This document shows positions 22,405 to 33,009 of a stretch of DNA of 64,000 nt, piece after piece (the stretch's first letter is position 1; each line of letters begins with the position of its first letter). Source of the DNA: Musa acuminata AAA Group (lineage: Eukaryota; Streptophyta; Magnoliopsida; Zingiberales; Musaceae); the NCBI RefSeq assembly GCF_036884655.1, contig NC_088345.1:31250501-31314500 (forward strand). The letters run 5' to 3'. The translations under genes were made by a program, and so were the position numbers. The notes below the pieces were generated by a model. That model was given only the letters and a program-made list of their open reading frames with translations, was not told the DNA's origin and searched no databases.

Positions 22405-23425
22405 GCCCTAACCCAGTTCAAATTTGGAGCTCAAAACGATCAAATCCCGGAATTCCGAGATCAGGCGGTTGCACCTCTTGACTGGAGAGGTTGCACCGCC
22501 TGGCAGAGCTCGAAGACTGAGCTCAGGCGGATGCACCTCTCTGTCAGGGGTGGTTGCACCTTTCTGCCAGAGCTTGAAGACTGAGCTCAGGCGGTGCATC
22601 TCCTGACCAGAGAGGTTGCACCTCTCTGCCAGAGGTGGTTGCACCTCTCTGCCAGAGGTGGTTGCACCTCTCTGCCAGAGCTCGAAGACCGAGCTTAGGC
22701 GGTGCATCTCCTGTCCAGAGAGGTTGCTCCTCTCTGCCAGAGCTCGAAGACCGAGCTCGGTGGTTGCACCTCTTGGCAGAGCTCGAAACTTGAGCTCTGG
22801 CGTTGCTACCTCTTGACAGAGGAGGTTGCACCGCCCAGTCTCGCTTGGAGACTGAGCCCTGGGCGGTTGCACCTCTTGGCTGGGGCGGTTACACCTCCCA
22901 CAGCACCTTAGGTCCGAATGGGTTGAACCATTCAACCCAATTTGAGTTCTTCAGGGGCCCAATTGCCCCAGGATGAAGCTAATGTGATCACCTCCCATTT
23001 CTAACTTAATCAACGTGCTAACTACGATTAAATCTAAGACAATTTCTGCAGCTTTGCTTCGGTACGTCAATCGCTTCTTCCGGCGAGTTTCCGGCGAACT
23101 TCCGTCGATCATCCGATGAACCCTCGGTGATGCTTCTGCGGACTTCCGGCAAACTCCTGGATTTTGCGACGATCCACTTGGCGAGTTCCAACGAGCTTCG
23201 CTTGGCAAGCTTCCGGACTTCTCGGATCTGTTCTTGCAGAACCTCCGACGACCGTCCGAACTTCCGTCGAACTCTCGAACTCCCAACGTGATCATGATCT
23301 TGACTCCGGCGCAACTCCTGCTGCTTGTCTAACTTTCATCGTAGTTAATCCTGCACACTTATCTCAACACATAGATTAGACAACAAATGACAATTGACTT
23401 CATCATCAAAATCCGAGATTCAACA

Positions 23426-24374
23426 CCATTGAGTTTGATCTCCATATCGACTCTAAGTGTGTCTTTATTTGTGTTGTCTTAGTTCGCTCTCCCACTTGAT
23501 CTCTCAATGCATTCCCCAATGCATTTTCTTAAGCGAGATCATACGATGACTCCTCATCGCTCATTCGGTCTATTGAGCTTTGTGGAGTTGTTTGGAGGTA
23601 CTCCTCCTTAACATGTGTGGTCCGTTGTACATGATTCTCCCTCTGAAGAGCAGAGACTTATCCCTCCTAGATATCTATCACATTAGAGTAACATCTCTCT
23701 TCGTTTCCTTCCCTTTGAAAGTTTTGGAGACCACCATCCCCTTGGACTACTTCGCTTACTGAATAAATTGTGCATTGTTCTGCCTCTCGTAAACACACTT
23801 GCTAGATTGTGACTCCACATAAATATAGGCCCTGCTACACCCCTCAAGGCCTAACAACATACTAAACTCATAGCACACTTCAACCTCCTATGGATGTATT
23901 CTTCTCATGCCAAAAAGAAAGTTTTAATACTCCATAGCGTCGAGTTTCGGTCGCCTTAGGATGGCCACGAATGTTATCGTCCATATATAAGCCCTTGTAT
24001 GAGTACAAAATCTTTCAAGTTAGCAATTCCCTTACCTTTGTGAGCTTTGCACAACTCTTTCGATCACTAAACAACATATTCCACCTTACAAGGTCTCATC
24101 TTTTGCTAAGCGACCTTGCTTGCCTCGAGTACCATCAAGTATGGTTGTCAATGTTAAGCTGTAGCTTGAACTCAGCCATCCCAATCTTTGTGCGCTATGC
24201 ATTCTTCCAAGCTTGCTTGTTCTCGTGGTGCCTCATGCGCTAAGGGTTGGCCATTCCTTTGAATGCCAACTTAGATACCCGCTCTTCTGAGTGACTTTTA
24301 TTCCCTATATTTCCATGCCCATTTTCCCCCAAACGGTCGTGCATGCTGGCTACCCTCAACACAGCCCTACTAGG
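23426..24374. other. Unassigned stretch between two copia families
   Basis: About 950 bp with only short reading frames and no motif I recognise. Composition and C/T-rich wording resemble untranslated retrotransposon DNA, but I cannot assign a family. No gene supported. Confidence 0.4.
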
Positions 24375-24632
24375 TACAGGGAAATCTAGGGGGTGGCATC
24401 ACATGCACAGTGGAAGAATATTAAAAGACAAAATCTCCATATTTCCCATCGATGTATTCGTTGTCGTGCGAAGATCGGTGCGCAAAAACGGTGAAACTTA
24501 AAACTGCATATATGAAATATTGTGTTACCTAGGGAGATCATATATCCTTGAATCCCTATATATTTCTAGGAGAGGGTAAAGGAGGTCAATCATCCTCCTC
24601 TCTAGCGGTGATCCACACAGCAAGGTTGCGAC
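24375..24632 (-). repeat. Left piece of a minus-strand TGCTAG-family copia LTR
   Basis: About 258 bp matching the start of the solo LTR at 28515 (GGGAAATCT...GTGATCCACACAG). It breaks where the plus-strand element of the same family begins at 24633; the rest of this LTR is at 39116-40191. Its outer terminus reads TACAGGG where other copies read TGTTGGG or the like, so it has decayed. Confidence 0.75.
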
Positions 24633-26241
24633 TACTAGTCATTGGTGCCCTCCAAGCCAATCATGTGGGTGATAGCACGTGTGATATGATATATATTCTT
24701 TTTGCATATTATATTTTGATATTTTTATCACTTTATATTGCTTATTGCATATACATATATATATTGTGATGTCCTTGGATCTGTACAATGAGAATCAGAT
24801 CGTGATGAGATCACGATAATAAGACTGATTCACTTTTAAACATAAATCCTAATTAATCCTGGTCATAGGTTACTCGAGATGGACATCGAGATAACCAGAT
24901 AGACTAGTGTGTTGTATATCCGTCCATATGATGGATGTAGCTGATCTCATAGCTGCTCGTAGAGGGACACTAGGGATAAAGTGCATGTGCTCATTTGAGA
25001 ATGAGTTCACTGATTGATCCGCTTATAGAATGTTAAATGGTTGTTGATGCCTTATTGTCGAACATCGATTCTGTAGTCCTAGTGATGTATCTGATCCTTA
25101 GACTTGAGACATCAAGGATGTCCTATATGAGTACTCCACTCTTTAATATCAGACTTATAGATTTAGAAGTTTCAAATCTAAAACAACCAGCTATTGACAA
25201 TGACAGTCAACCTTACAAGGGCTATTGAGTGTCAATAGAGGATTATCTATTCTCAGTATTATGAGAGGAATATCCTATATGTTTTTGCTCAAACAAATCC
25301 TTGGCCAAGGTCATACGGATTGAGAGAGAAAGAGTTCTCCGGGAGAATCAGATTTGAGCGAGACTCGAGGAGAAATTGTATGACCTTGACAGCACCATAC
25401 CCGCTATATGATTTATGGGATATTAGATGAATGAGGGACTATAGGTACATAGTAACTAAGGATAGATAGGTCCAAAGGATTAGATTCCTCTATATCGTCT
25501 AGGGACTACAGCGTATTGGCCTAGTACGTCCAAAGTCGATAAGTCGAGTGAATTATTATAGAGATAATAATTCACTAAACTAGAAGGAGTTCTAATAGGT
25601 ATGACTTACGACTAGCTCGATATTGGGCCTAGAGGGTCACATACATATGGTAAGTGTCGTGACGAGTAGAGGTTCAGATATGAGATATTCATTCGAGCCC
25701 CTATCTGATTGGATATCTAATAAGCCCCTGAATTATTGGATCCCATGGATGGGATCCAATAAGAGCTAATAAGAGATTATTGGTTAGAAATCCACTAATC
25801 TAAGAGGCTTGGATAATTGGATGAAGATCTAGTACCCAATAGAGCAAGATCCATTATGGTTAACTAGGGGCCTCTATAAATATAAGGGAACTAAAGGCCC
25901 ATAGGTTGGGGCTTCTAAGTAGCCACCTCCTATTCTCCTCTCCCCTTCTCCTCCTTAGATAACAGGTATGGAGATTTGAGGAGCATCATCGTAGCCCTAC
26001 TGTGTGGATCATCGCTAGAGAGGAGGACGTTTGACCTCCTTCGTCTAATCCTACAGATGTGCAAGGATTCAAGGATATACGATCTCTCTAGGTAACAAAA
26101 CTGTCTCACACATGATTTCCTGTGTCATGAGTTTTTGCACGCTAATCTACGCACGACAATGAACACATATTGGAAAATTTGAGGATTTTGTTTTATGTTC
26201 TTCCGTTGCACATGTGATTTCGCCCTTAAGACTTCCCTACA
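24633..26241 (+). repeat. 5' LTR of the TGCTAG-family copia element, 1609 bp
   Basis: Begins TACTAGTCATTGG (the first G is A here) and ends CCCTACA, followed by the primer site. A TATA box, TATAAATATA, is at 25875-25884. It aligns by eye with 37443-39115 and, inverted, with 28515-29955. Confidence 0.82.
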
Positions 26242-26242
26242 A

Positions 26243-26254
26243 TGGTATCAAAGA
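26243..26254 (+). promoter_or_regulatory. Primer binding site of the TGCTAG-family copia element
   Basis: TGGTATCAAAGA, close to the initiator tRNA-Met complement TGGTATCAGAGC, one base after the LTR. This fixes the element's orientation as plus. Confidence 0.75.
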
Positions 26255-26451
26255 CACGTTGTTCGTGCAATAGATTAGTTTTAAACTGCGTGTGTTATGT
26301 TTTGGAGAAGTCTTTGACATCAAAATTGTTGACGCAAAAGCAAGAAATGGCAGTAATTGTTGCTACCCTCGTAGATGGCAGCTTGCTGCCATCTACATGT
26401 GTGCAGCCACCTATAGTAGCAATCAAAAGGGCGAAGGCTGTAGGCATGTAG

Positions 26452-27960
26452 CATAGCACCTGCAACAGCCCCTCGAAATTTTAGAAATTTCGAATTATGT
26501 CCGGTTATCTAAATTACAAAAATACCCCTCATAATTCAAAAAATTCCTTGCATATCCCAGATTTTAGAAAATATTAATTAATTAAAAATTTTAATTAATT
26601 ATTATTATCTAGTAGTCTTAAATGATGATGATATGTACATACGATGTATGATGTGGATGGATGATCGTGGACTAGGTGATAATGTGTATACTTGTGATTA
26701 TTATTATTGGAGCCTACGAGCCTCCATTTTATTTCTCATTTATTGTCGAGTCTATGTGCTTATGATTAAGTTATAATCACACGTGAAAGCAATAGCGAGA
26801 CCCATGAGATCGAGATGGATGATTGCATGGAGATGCATCGAGATACCGACGGAACCAACGATGACATGATGGACGATCACAGGGCATAGAGATGGGCCAC
26901 CGCACACATAAATCTTGATGTGAGTGATTAGGCCAATTGGCTCGAGCCTGATCATATTAAGATGTGGTCCATGATCTGATTGCTCATTTGATGTATGTAT
27001 ATATGTATGTATATATATATATGTATATGTATATATATGTATATGTATACATATGTATGTATATATATGTATATATATATATATATATGTATATATATGT
27101 ATATGTATATGTATATATACATATACATATACATATACATATATATATATATACATATATATATACATATATATATATATACATATATATACATACATAT
27201 GTATACATATACATATATATATACATATATACATATACATATATATATATACATATATATATATACATATATGTATATATATACATATGTATGTATATAT
27301 ATACATATGTATGTATGTATATATATATATTAATATGTATGCGTGTGACATGTCATATTAGGAGTCTAAATAAAAAATCCTCTCTCTTTATAATATTAAG
27401 TCGGTAAACGTGAGACAATTAGATTGACCCACGTGGCCTTCTATTGTTATAGGTAGGAACTAATTCTCGATGTAGATTGAGTTGGTCGAGTTACTCAATG
27501 CTCATCTATTTCGCGATTTACTATCTTGCCTACGATATAGAGATGTCACCGATGACTTGAGGACATGGTATGCTTGGTTGAGTCACTCGAGGGCATATTG
27601 TCGAATCAAACTCATCTTGTAATGATAGTGATGACATAATTGAATACCATGGTTGATCGAGTCACTCGATGCCATCATGATTCGGAGGCTGGATAGGACG
27701 GGAATCAGAAGGAGTTATGATTGACAAGAGTTGCCTATTTTTACAGGCTTAGCGTAATTGGTCGAGTCACTCGAGGTAACGTTAAGATGTCGATTGGATC
27801 CCGATTCCCATTAGAGATCTGTTGGGGGTCTCCGATTCACATACTGGAGGGAGTTGCGTGATTCATAAGAAAATAATTGTAGTAGATTAAGATAGAAGTC
27901 CTTATCTTAATTAATTATTTATTTATAAAATCTGCATGTTATTTATTTCTATTACATCTT
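26452..27960. other. Unassigned insert-like DNA between leader and gag of the copia element
   Basis: This stretch is far longer than a usual copia leader and shows no coding potential. It contains an A/T palindrome (26575-26602), a large microsatellite (26991-27340) and four copies of a TCGAGTCACTCGA-like motif (27479-27780). It may be another decayed LTR insertion, but I found no matching target duplication. Confidence 0.45.
26991..27340. repeat. (TATG/TATA) microsatellite
   Basis: About 350 bp of alternating purine-pyrimidine made of TA, TATG and TACATA units. It is TATG-biased on the left and TACA-biased on the right, so the two halves are roughly inverted. The reading frames in it (MYIYIYI types) are artefacts of the repeat. 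Confidence 0.95.
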
Positions 27961-27974
27961 TATTTTCAGAAATA

Positions 27975-28514
27975 TATCACATTCAAATCCCTTACGTGAC
28001 ATACTTGATGTCAACCGCCTCATTGGTCCAAATTATACTGGTTGGATTCGCAATATAAGAATTTTTCTCACGTTGGAGAAAATCGCGTTTGTCCTTGATA
28101 CAGTGATGCCTATGCCCGAGAAAGGGATAAACGAAGATAAGATCGCTCACTACATGAAGTACATAGATGACTCCACTCTTGCTCAATATTACATATTAGG
28201 CTCCTACATCTCCGAAAATTGGATGTTATAAAGACAACATGAAAAAATGGATGTTAGATTCATTCTCCTACATCTTCGAAAATTGTTTGAGGAACAAGGA
28301 AGGACTCAACGATATGATATATCCAAAAGTCTCTTACGTGCCAGGATGCCTGAGGGGACACCGGTTCAAAATCATGTCCTTAAGATGATTGAGTGGATTG
28401 AGAAACTCACAGGTCTAGGAATGGTACTAGAAGATAACCTATGTGTAGACCTAGTACTTCAGTTCCTACTAGATTCCTTTTCTCAGTTCATAATAAATTT
28501 TAATATAAATAAGC
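27975..28514 (+). pseudogene. Gag (UBN2-type) 5' part of the TGCTAG-family copia element
   Basis: Translates to a copia gag start (DVNRLIGPNYTGWIRNIRIF), the usual N-terminal pattern of plant copia gag. It continues through a region starting MDVRFILLHLRKLFEEQGRT with the KMIEWIEKL...LGMVLEDNL helix typical of this domain. An in-frame TAA at about 28230 breaks it, and the solo LTR at 28515 splits it after FNINK. Confidence 0.8.
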
Positions 28515-29955
28515 TGTTGGGAAATCTTGGGGGAGACATCACATACGCAGCAGAAGAATAGAAAATAAAATCCCCAATTTTCCAAAGATTTGTTCGTCGT
28601 TGTGCGAAGATTGGTGTGCAAAAATCCGCAAAACTTAAAACTGTGTATAGAGTATATTGTGTTACCTAGGGAGTTCGTATATCCCTGAATCCTTGCAGAT
28701 CTTTAGGAGAGGGTGAAGGAGGTCAAGCGCCCTCCTCTCTAGTGGTGATCCACACAGTAGGGCTGCGATGACACTCCTCAAAACTCTAGGCCTACTCTAA
28801 GGTAGAGAGGGGGGAGGAGAATAGGAGAGGCAAGTAAAGGCTCTAGCCTATAAAATACTGAATCCCTCTTATTTATAGAGGTCCTGTATCAATTTAACCC
28901 TAATGGATCCTCCCCTATTAAGTATTGGATCTTCATCTAACTTCCCAAGCCTTTTATATTAGTGGATCTCTATCCAATAATCTCTTATGGGCTTTTATTG
29001 GATCCGTCCATGGAATCCAATAATTTAGGGGCTTATTGGATATCTAATAAGATAGGGGCTCCGACGGATATCTCATATCTGAACCTCTACTTATCGTATT
29101 ACCTACCATATGTATGTGACCCTCTAGGCCCAATATTGAGCTAACCATGAGTCATACCTATTAGAACTCCTTCTGACTTAGTGAATTATTATCTCCATAA
29201 TAATTCACTTGACTCATCAACTACGGACGTACTAGGCTACTACGCCGCAGTCCCCAGATGATACATAGGAATCCAACTCATTGGACCTGTCTGTCCTTAG
29301 TTACCATGTATCTATAGTCCCTCATTTATCTAATATCCCGAATGATCCTCTTTCGACACTCAATAGCCCTCGTAAGGTTGACTACCACTCCCGATGACTG
29401 ACTGTATTAGATCTAGGACATCCAAACCTATAAGTCTAGTATTAAAGAATGGAGCACTTTTACAGGACATCCTTAGTGTCTTAAGTCTAAGGACTAGATA
29501 TACTATTGGGACTATAGAATCACTGTCTGACAATAAGGTATCATCAACCATCCAACATTCTATAAGTGGATCAATCAATGAACTCATTCTCCGATGAGCA
29601 CCTGTATTGTATCCCTAGTGTCCCAACATGAGTAGCTATGAGAACAGTTGCATCCATCATATAGATGGGTATACAACACACTAGTCTATCCGGTTATCTC
29701 GATGTCATTCTCGAGTAACCTATGACCGGGATTATTTATGATCTATGTTTAAAGACGAATCGGTCTCATTATCGTGATCTCATCACGATCTGATTTCCAT
29801 TACACAGATCCAAGGACATCACAATATATACATGTATATATGCAATAGTCAACATAAAGTTATAAATGCCAAAATATAATAAGCAAAAATATTGTGTGTC
29901 AAGTCACACATGCCATCACTCATGTGATTGGCTTATTGGGCACCTATGACTAGCA
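28515..29955 (-). mobile_element. Solo LTR of the TGCTAG copia family, 1441 bp
   Basis: Minus-oriented LTR (plus strand TGTTGGGAAATC...ATGACTAGCA) inserted in gag, with perfect 5-bp duplications TAAGC at 28510-28514 and 29956-29960. No internal sequence remains, so it is a product of LTR-LTR recombination. It is inverted relative to the host element of the same family. Confidence 0.92.
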
Positions 29956-30295
29956 TAAGCTTGAGGTGACTCTCTTGAGCTCTTCTATATGTTGAGGGAG
30001 GCAAATAACACTATCAAGAAAGAGAAGCCAATTCTCTATACTGGTGAGACAAAAAGAAAAGGAAGGCAGAAAAGTCTCTTAAGAAGGGCAAGGGCAAGAG
30101 CATATCGGGTAAAGTAAAGGTTGCTAAGAAAGACTTAGCAAAGGACAAAGGCTAGTGCTTCCACTATGACAAAGATAGGCACTGGAAGAGGAACTGCAAA
30201 AGGTACCTTGCAGAGAGGGTGAAACATAAGCTTGGAGAAGCTTTAGGTACATTAATGATCAATCTCAATTTGTCAAAATCTTATAATAACACATG
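29956..30295 (+). pseudogene. Gag 3' part with zinc knuckle, TGCTAG copia element
   Basis: Resumes gag after the solo LTR. A lysine-rich stretch is followed by a CFHYDKDRHWKRNC knuckle in which the second Cys of CX2C is Tyr, so zinc binding is probably lost. Stop codons interrupt the frame (for example the TAG just before the knuckle). Confidence 0.75.
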
Positions 30296-30299
30296 AGTA

Positions 30300-30940
30300 T
30301 TGGATACCGGTTTTACTTATCACATCTACAATTCGTTACAGGTTCTGACAGGACCTAAGAGACAAGCGAGAGATGAGATGAACATCAAAATGGACAATAG
30401 AGTAAAAGTTATTATAGTTGTTATTAGCGAGGTCACCCTACATTTGCTTGGTGGAGCTATTATTGTATTGGATGCATGCTATTTTGTTCCTTCTATTATC
30501 AAAAATATTATTCTCATTTCATATTTGACAGTTAGTAGATATAAATTATTTTTTGAGAACAATGGTTGTTCAATATTATTAGATGATGAGATTATTACGA
30601 GAGGAACATTGTATAATGGTTTATTTGTACTAGACAATGCTCCATATATTATAAATATAAGTATGTCCAAGAGGAAACGAGATGAGATGAATAGTGCATA
30701 CTTGTGGCATTATAGGTTAGGTTATATCCATGAGGGAAGGATTCAATAGTTGCTAAATGATGGATATTTATATCCGTTCGACTATGAGTTATATGCAACT
30801 TGCGAGCCTTGCCTTCGTGGAAAAATGACCGATTTTTCATTTAGTGGAATTGGAGAGAGAGTTACTGTGTTGCTAGAACTCATACAATGTGATGTATGTG
30901 GTCTCATGTCCACTCATGTTATAAGTGGTTACTTATATTA
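30300..30940 (+). pseudogene. Protease and GAG-pre-integrase remnant, TGCTAG copia element
   Basis: The 149-codon frame starts with an aspartic protease signature, D-T-G-F-T-Y-H (usual form D-T/S-G-C/S). It ends in the pre-integrase motif LWHYRLGYIHEGRI, where the second His of W-H-x2-L-G-H is Tyr. A stop then separates it from C-E-P-C-L-R-G-K-M at about 30796, the CxxC half of the zinc finger. The integrase catalytic core does not follow: the sequence jumps to RNase H-proximal material at 30941. Confidence 0.78.
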
Positions 30941-31466
30941 GGAGTATGCCCCTACCGATGAGACATGAGATATCATCTTCGAGGAGCATGTCCCTAAAGA
31001 CTCCTGAAGAGAGGGTGAACATGAATAGGATACCCTATGCCTTGGTAATAGGGTCTATCATATATATCATGCTATGTACCAGGCCTGATATAGCGAATGC
31101 TCTGAGTGTCACGAGCAAGTATCAGGAGGATTTAGGCTTGGAGCACTGAAAAACAGTAAAGTATATCTTTAAGTAATTGAGAAGGATCAATGATCTTTTA
31201 CTAGTATATGGAGGTAGTAGCCTCAGGGTTGAAGGCTACACAGACTCGAGTTTTTAGTCCGATGTCAATGATAGCAAGTCGAATTCAGGGTATGTGTACA
31301 CCCTGAATGGAGGAGCAGTATGCTAGAAGAGTTCCAAGCAAGATACTACTGCTGACTCGATCATAGAGGCAGAGTACATTACTACAATAGAGGCAGCAAA
31401 GGAGGGAGTTTAGATAAAAAAGTTCATCATAGATTTTGAGAGTTGTGCTGGATAGCGAGGAGTCGA
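30941..31466 (+). pseudogene. RT C-terminal and RNase H remnant, TGCTAG copia element
   Basis: Includes the conserved copia stretch before RNase H (YALVIGSIIYIMLCTRPDIA) and RNase H pieces (EGYTDS..., SKSNSGYVYTLNGGAV, ITEAEYITTIEAAKEGV), with several nonsense codons. The RT fingers and palm, including YVDD, are absent, so a large internal deletion occurred. The gypsy insertion follows at GTCGA; the copia reading continues at 37189. Confidence 0.78.
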
Positions 31467-31863
31467 TGTTAGAACCCTTGCAGATTCTAAACTTGGGGTT
31501 GATCTCTTTAGGGGATCGGCCTCCTTGGAACTCTATAGGGGTTCCTCCCTCCAAGTTGCTGCTCAAAGGCTGCAGAAAAGATTCATTTATTGCTTATGAA
31601 AGAGAAGGAATACATGGCTATTTATAGGGCTTCTAAACCCTAACTCCTAATAGGACTCATACTCAAGACTCCTATTCCCTTACAACTCCTAATTCTTCTA
31701 TAAGAAAAAACCTCATAACAGAATGTCCCTCTCAATTAGGACTCTCCTAGCTAGAGTCCTAACAGAGTCCTAACAGAATGTCCCTCTCAATTAGGACTCT
31801 CCTAGCTAGAGTCCTAACAGAATGTCCCTCTCAATTAGAACTCTCCTAGCTAGAGTCCTAACA
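31467..31863 (-). repeat. Left (3') LTR of the chromovirus, 397 bp
   Basis: TGTTAGAACCC...CCTAACA on the plus strand. TATA box TATAAATAGC (minus) at 31618-31627. Its right end carries three tandem copies of a unit of about 44 bp ending in the LTR terminus (GAATGTCCCTCTCAATTAGG ... CTAACA). Confidence 0.9.
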
Positions 31864-31877
31864 GACCCGCCCTCTTC
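31864..31877 (-). promoter_or_regulatory. Polypurine tract of the chromovirus
   Basis: The minus strand reads GAAGAGGGCGGGTC directly next to the 3' LTR. Confidence 0.75.
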
Positions 31878-31879
31878 AA

Positions 31880-32009
31880 ATCAGCCTTGTCCTCAAGGCT
31901 GAGATTCCATGAACTCAGGGAACCGGGTCTTCAGCTCCTCATATGGTTCCCATGTGGTGTCTTCAAGTGGTAGATTATTCCAATGCACTAGTACTTCAGT
32001 AGAGGGATG
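31880..32009 (-). pseudogene. Chromodomain coding end of chromovirus pol, cut off by a stop
   Basis: Minus-strand reading downstream of the stop at 32010 gives H-P-S-T-E-V-L-V-H-W-N-N-L-P-L-E-D-T-T-W-E-P-Y, followed by E-E-L-K-T-R-F-P. This is the aromatic-rich chromodomain pattern found at the integrase C-terminus of chromoviruses, where it is thought to guide integration to particular chromatin. One TGA separates it from the integrase frame. Confidence 0.8.
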
Positions 32010-32774
32010 TCAACGACGCATCACGATCCTGCGATCGAGGATGGCTTGTGGTTGGGCTTGAATAACTCCATCCTCCGTTGTGTTGGGCAGTTGGATCTGG
32101 GGTGACTCGTGTTCTCCCAACTTGGGCTTTAGGCATGATACGTGGAAGACAGGGTAAATTTTGGCATCCTTAGGTAATTTAAGTTTGTACGCCACGGCTC
32201 CAATACGCTCTGTGATATGATAGGGCCCATAAAAACGTGGGGATAGCTTCATGGAGGCTCGAGTGTTGATAGAGAGTTGCTTGTATGGTTGTAGGCGAAG
32301 ATAAACCCAATCTCCTACTGAAAATTCTCTTTCACTTCGTCGTGTGTCGGCTTGCTGCTTCATTCTGGCTTGAGCGGTAGAGAGATTATCTTTTAACAAT
32401 TGTAAGAGTTTGTCCCTATCAATCAATTCTTGGTCAACCTGATCTACCTTGGCTGAGCCAATTACATACTTTGGAATCACAGGGGCTGGTCGACCATACA
32501 ATGCTTCATAAGGGGCACATTTTATAGATGAATGATATGTAGTATTATTCCACCATTCGGTCCAGGGAAGCCATTTCGCCCACTCTTTTGGTCTGTCGCT
32601 AGCGAAACACCGGAGGTACGTCTCTAAGCACCTATTTACCACCTCTGTTTGGCCGTCAGTTTGTGGATGATACGCTGTGCTCATCTTGAGTTTGGTGCCT
32701 TGTAACTGAAATAACTCGGTCCAAAATTTACTAGTGAAGATCCAGTCACAATCACTTACGATGGACCTTGGCAT
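32010..32774 (-). pseudogene. Chromovirus integrase, C-terminal part
   Basis: Open for 254 codons. It covers part of the catalytic core (IVSDCDWIFTSKFW, where the usual SDRD motif has Cys; TAYHPQTDGQTE with the QTDGQTE signature containing the catalytic Glu) and the GPY/F-like module (LSPRFYGPYHI ... VFHVSCLKP). It ends at a stop just before the chromodomain. Upstream (32775-33009) the reading has a one-base shift near 32910 and nonsense codons. Confidence 0.88.
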
Positions 32775-33009
32775 CCCATGTAGTTTAACAATATTTTCTA
32801 TGAAAATCTAGGCAATACTAGCAGTAGTGTAGGGATTTCTCACAGCACAAAAATGAGCATATTTCGTAAGTCGATCAACCACCACGAGAATCGTGCTTTT
32901 ACTAAGATGGCAGCCCTTCAATGAAGTCCATGGAGATGTCAGTCCACACTGAGTCTGGTATGGGCAGTGGTTGTAGCTTCCCTAGATTTACCACAGTTTC
33001 ACCCTTGTG
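32775..33009 (-). pseudogene. Broken middle of chromovirus integrase
   Basis: Minus-strand frames encode pieces such as [30 protein letters not shown] and ILVVVDRLTKYAHF, the first part of the catalytic core. They are broken by a stop at 33010-33012, a probable one-base insertion near 32910, and a TAG near 32810. These lesions separate the 853-codon frame from the integrase C-terminus. Confidence 0.85.

Larger units (their letters stand above)
1..23425 (-). mobile_element. Older SIRE/Maximus-like Ty1/copia element, interrupted by a younger relative
   Basis: This minus-strand copia element is split in two. Its pol and the end of gag lie at 1-1755, and the rest of gag, the primer site and one LTR lie at 19974-23425. 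The parts are collinear with the intact internal copies at 4188-9648, with gag breaking at GCATT on the left and resuming with the same GCATT on the right. It is clearly diverged from the younger copies at the nucleotide level. Its other LTR and the RT-RNase H part lie left of the window. The clade name is inferred from long LTRs, the in-frame gag/pol stop and repeated polypurine blocks; no tree was made. Confidence 0.85.
21425..23425 (-). repeat. LTR D, 5' LTR of the older copia element, 2001 bp
   Basis: Starts TGTTAGGATCG and ends GATTCAACA on the plus strand, like LTRs A-C, but is about 430 bp shorter, mainly because both tandem arrays are shorter. Minisatellite about 21545-21860, TATA box at 22395-22404, U3 array about 22463-22900. 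The next five bases, CCATT (23426-23430), should be its target duplication; the partner copy lies left of the window. Confidence 0.9.

Noticed and set aside
26752..27407. Long Tyr/Ile-rich frames on both strands
   Set aside because: Pure translation of the TA/TATG microsatellite; open on both strands at once.
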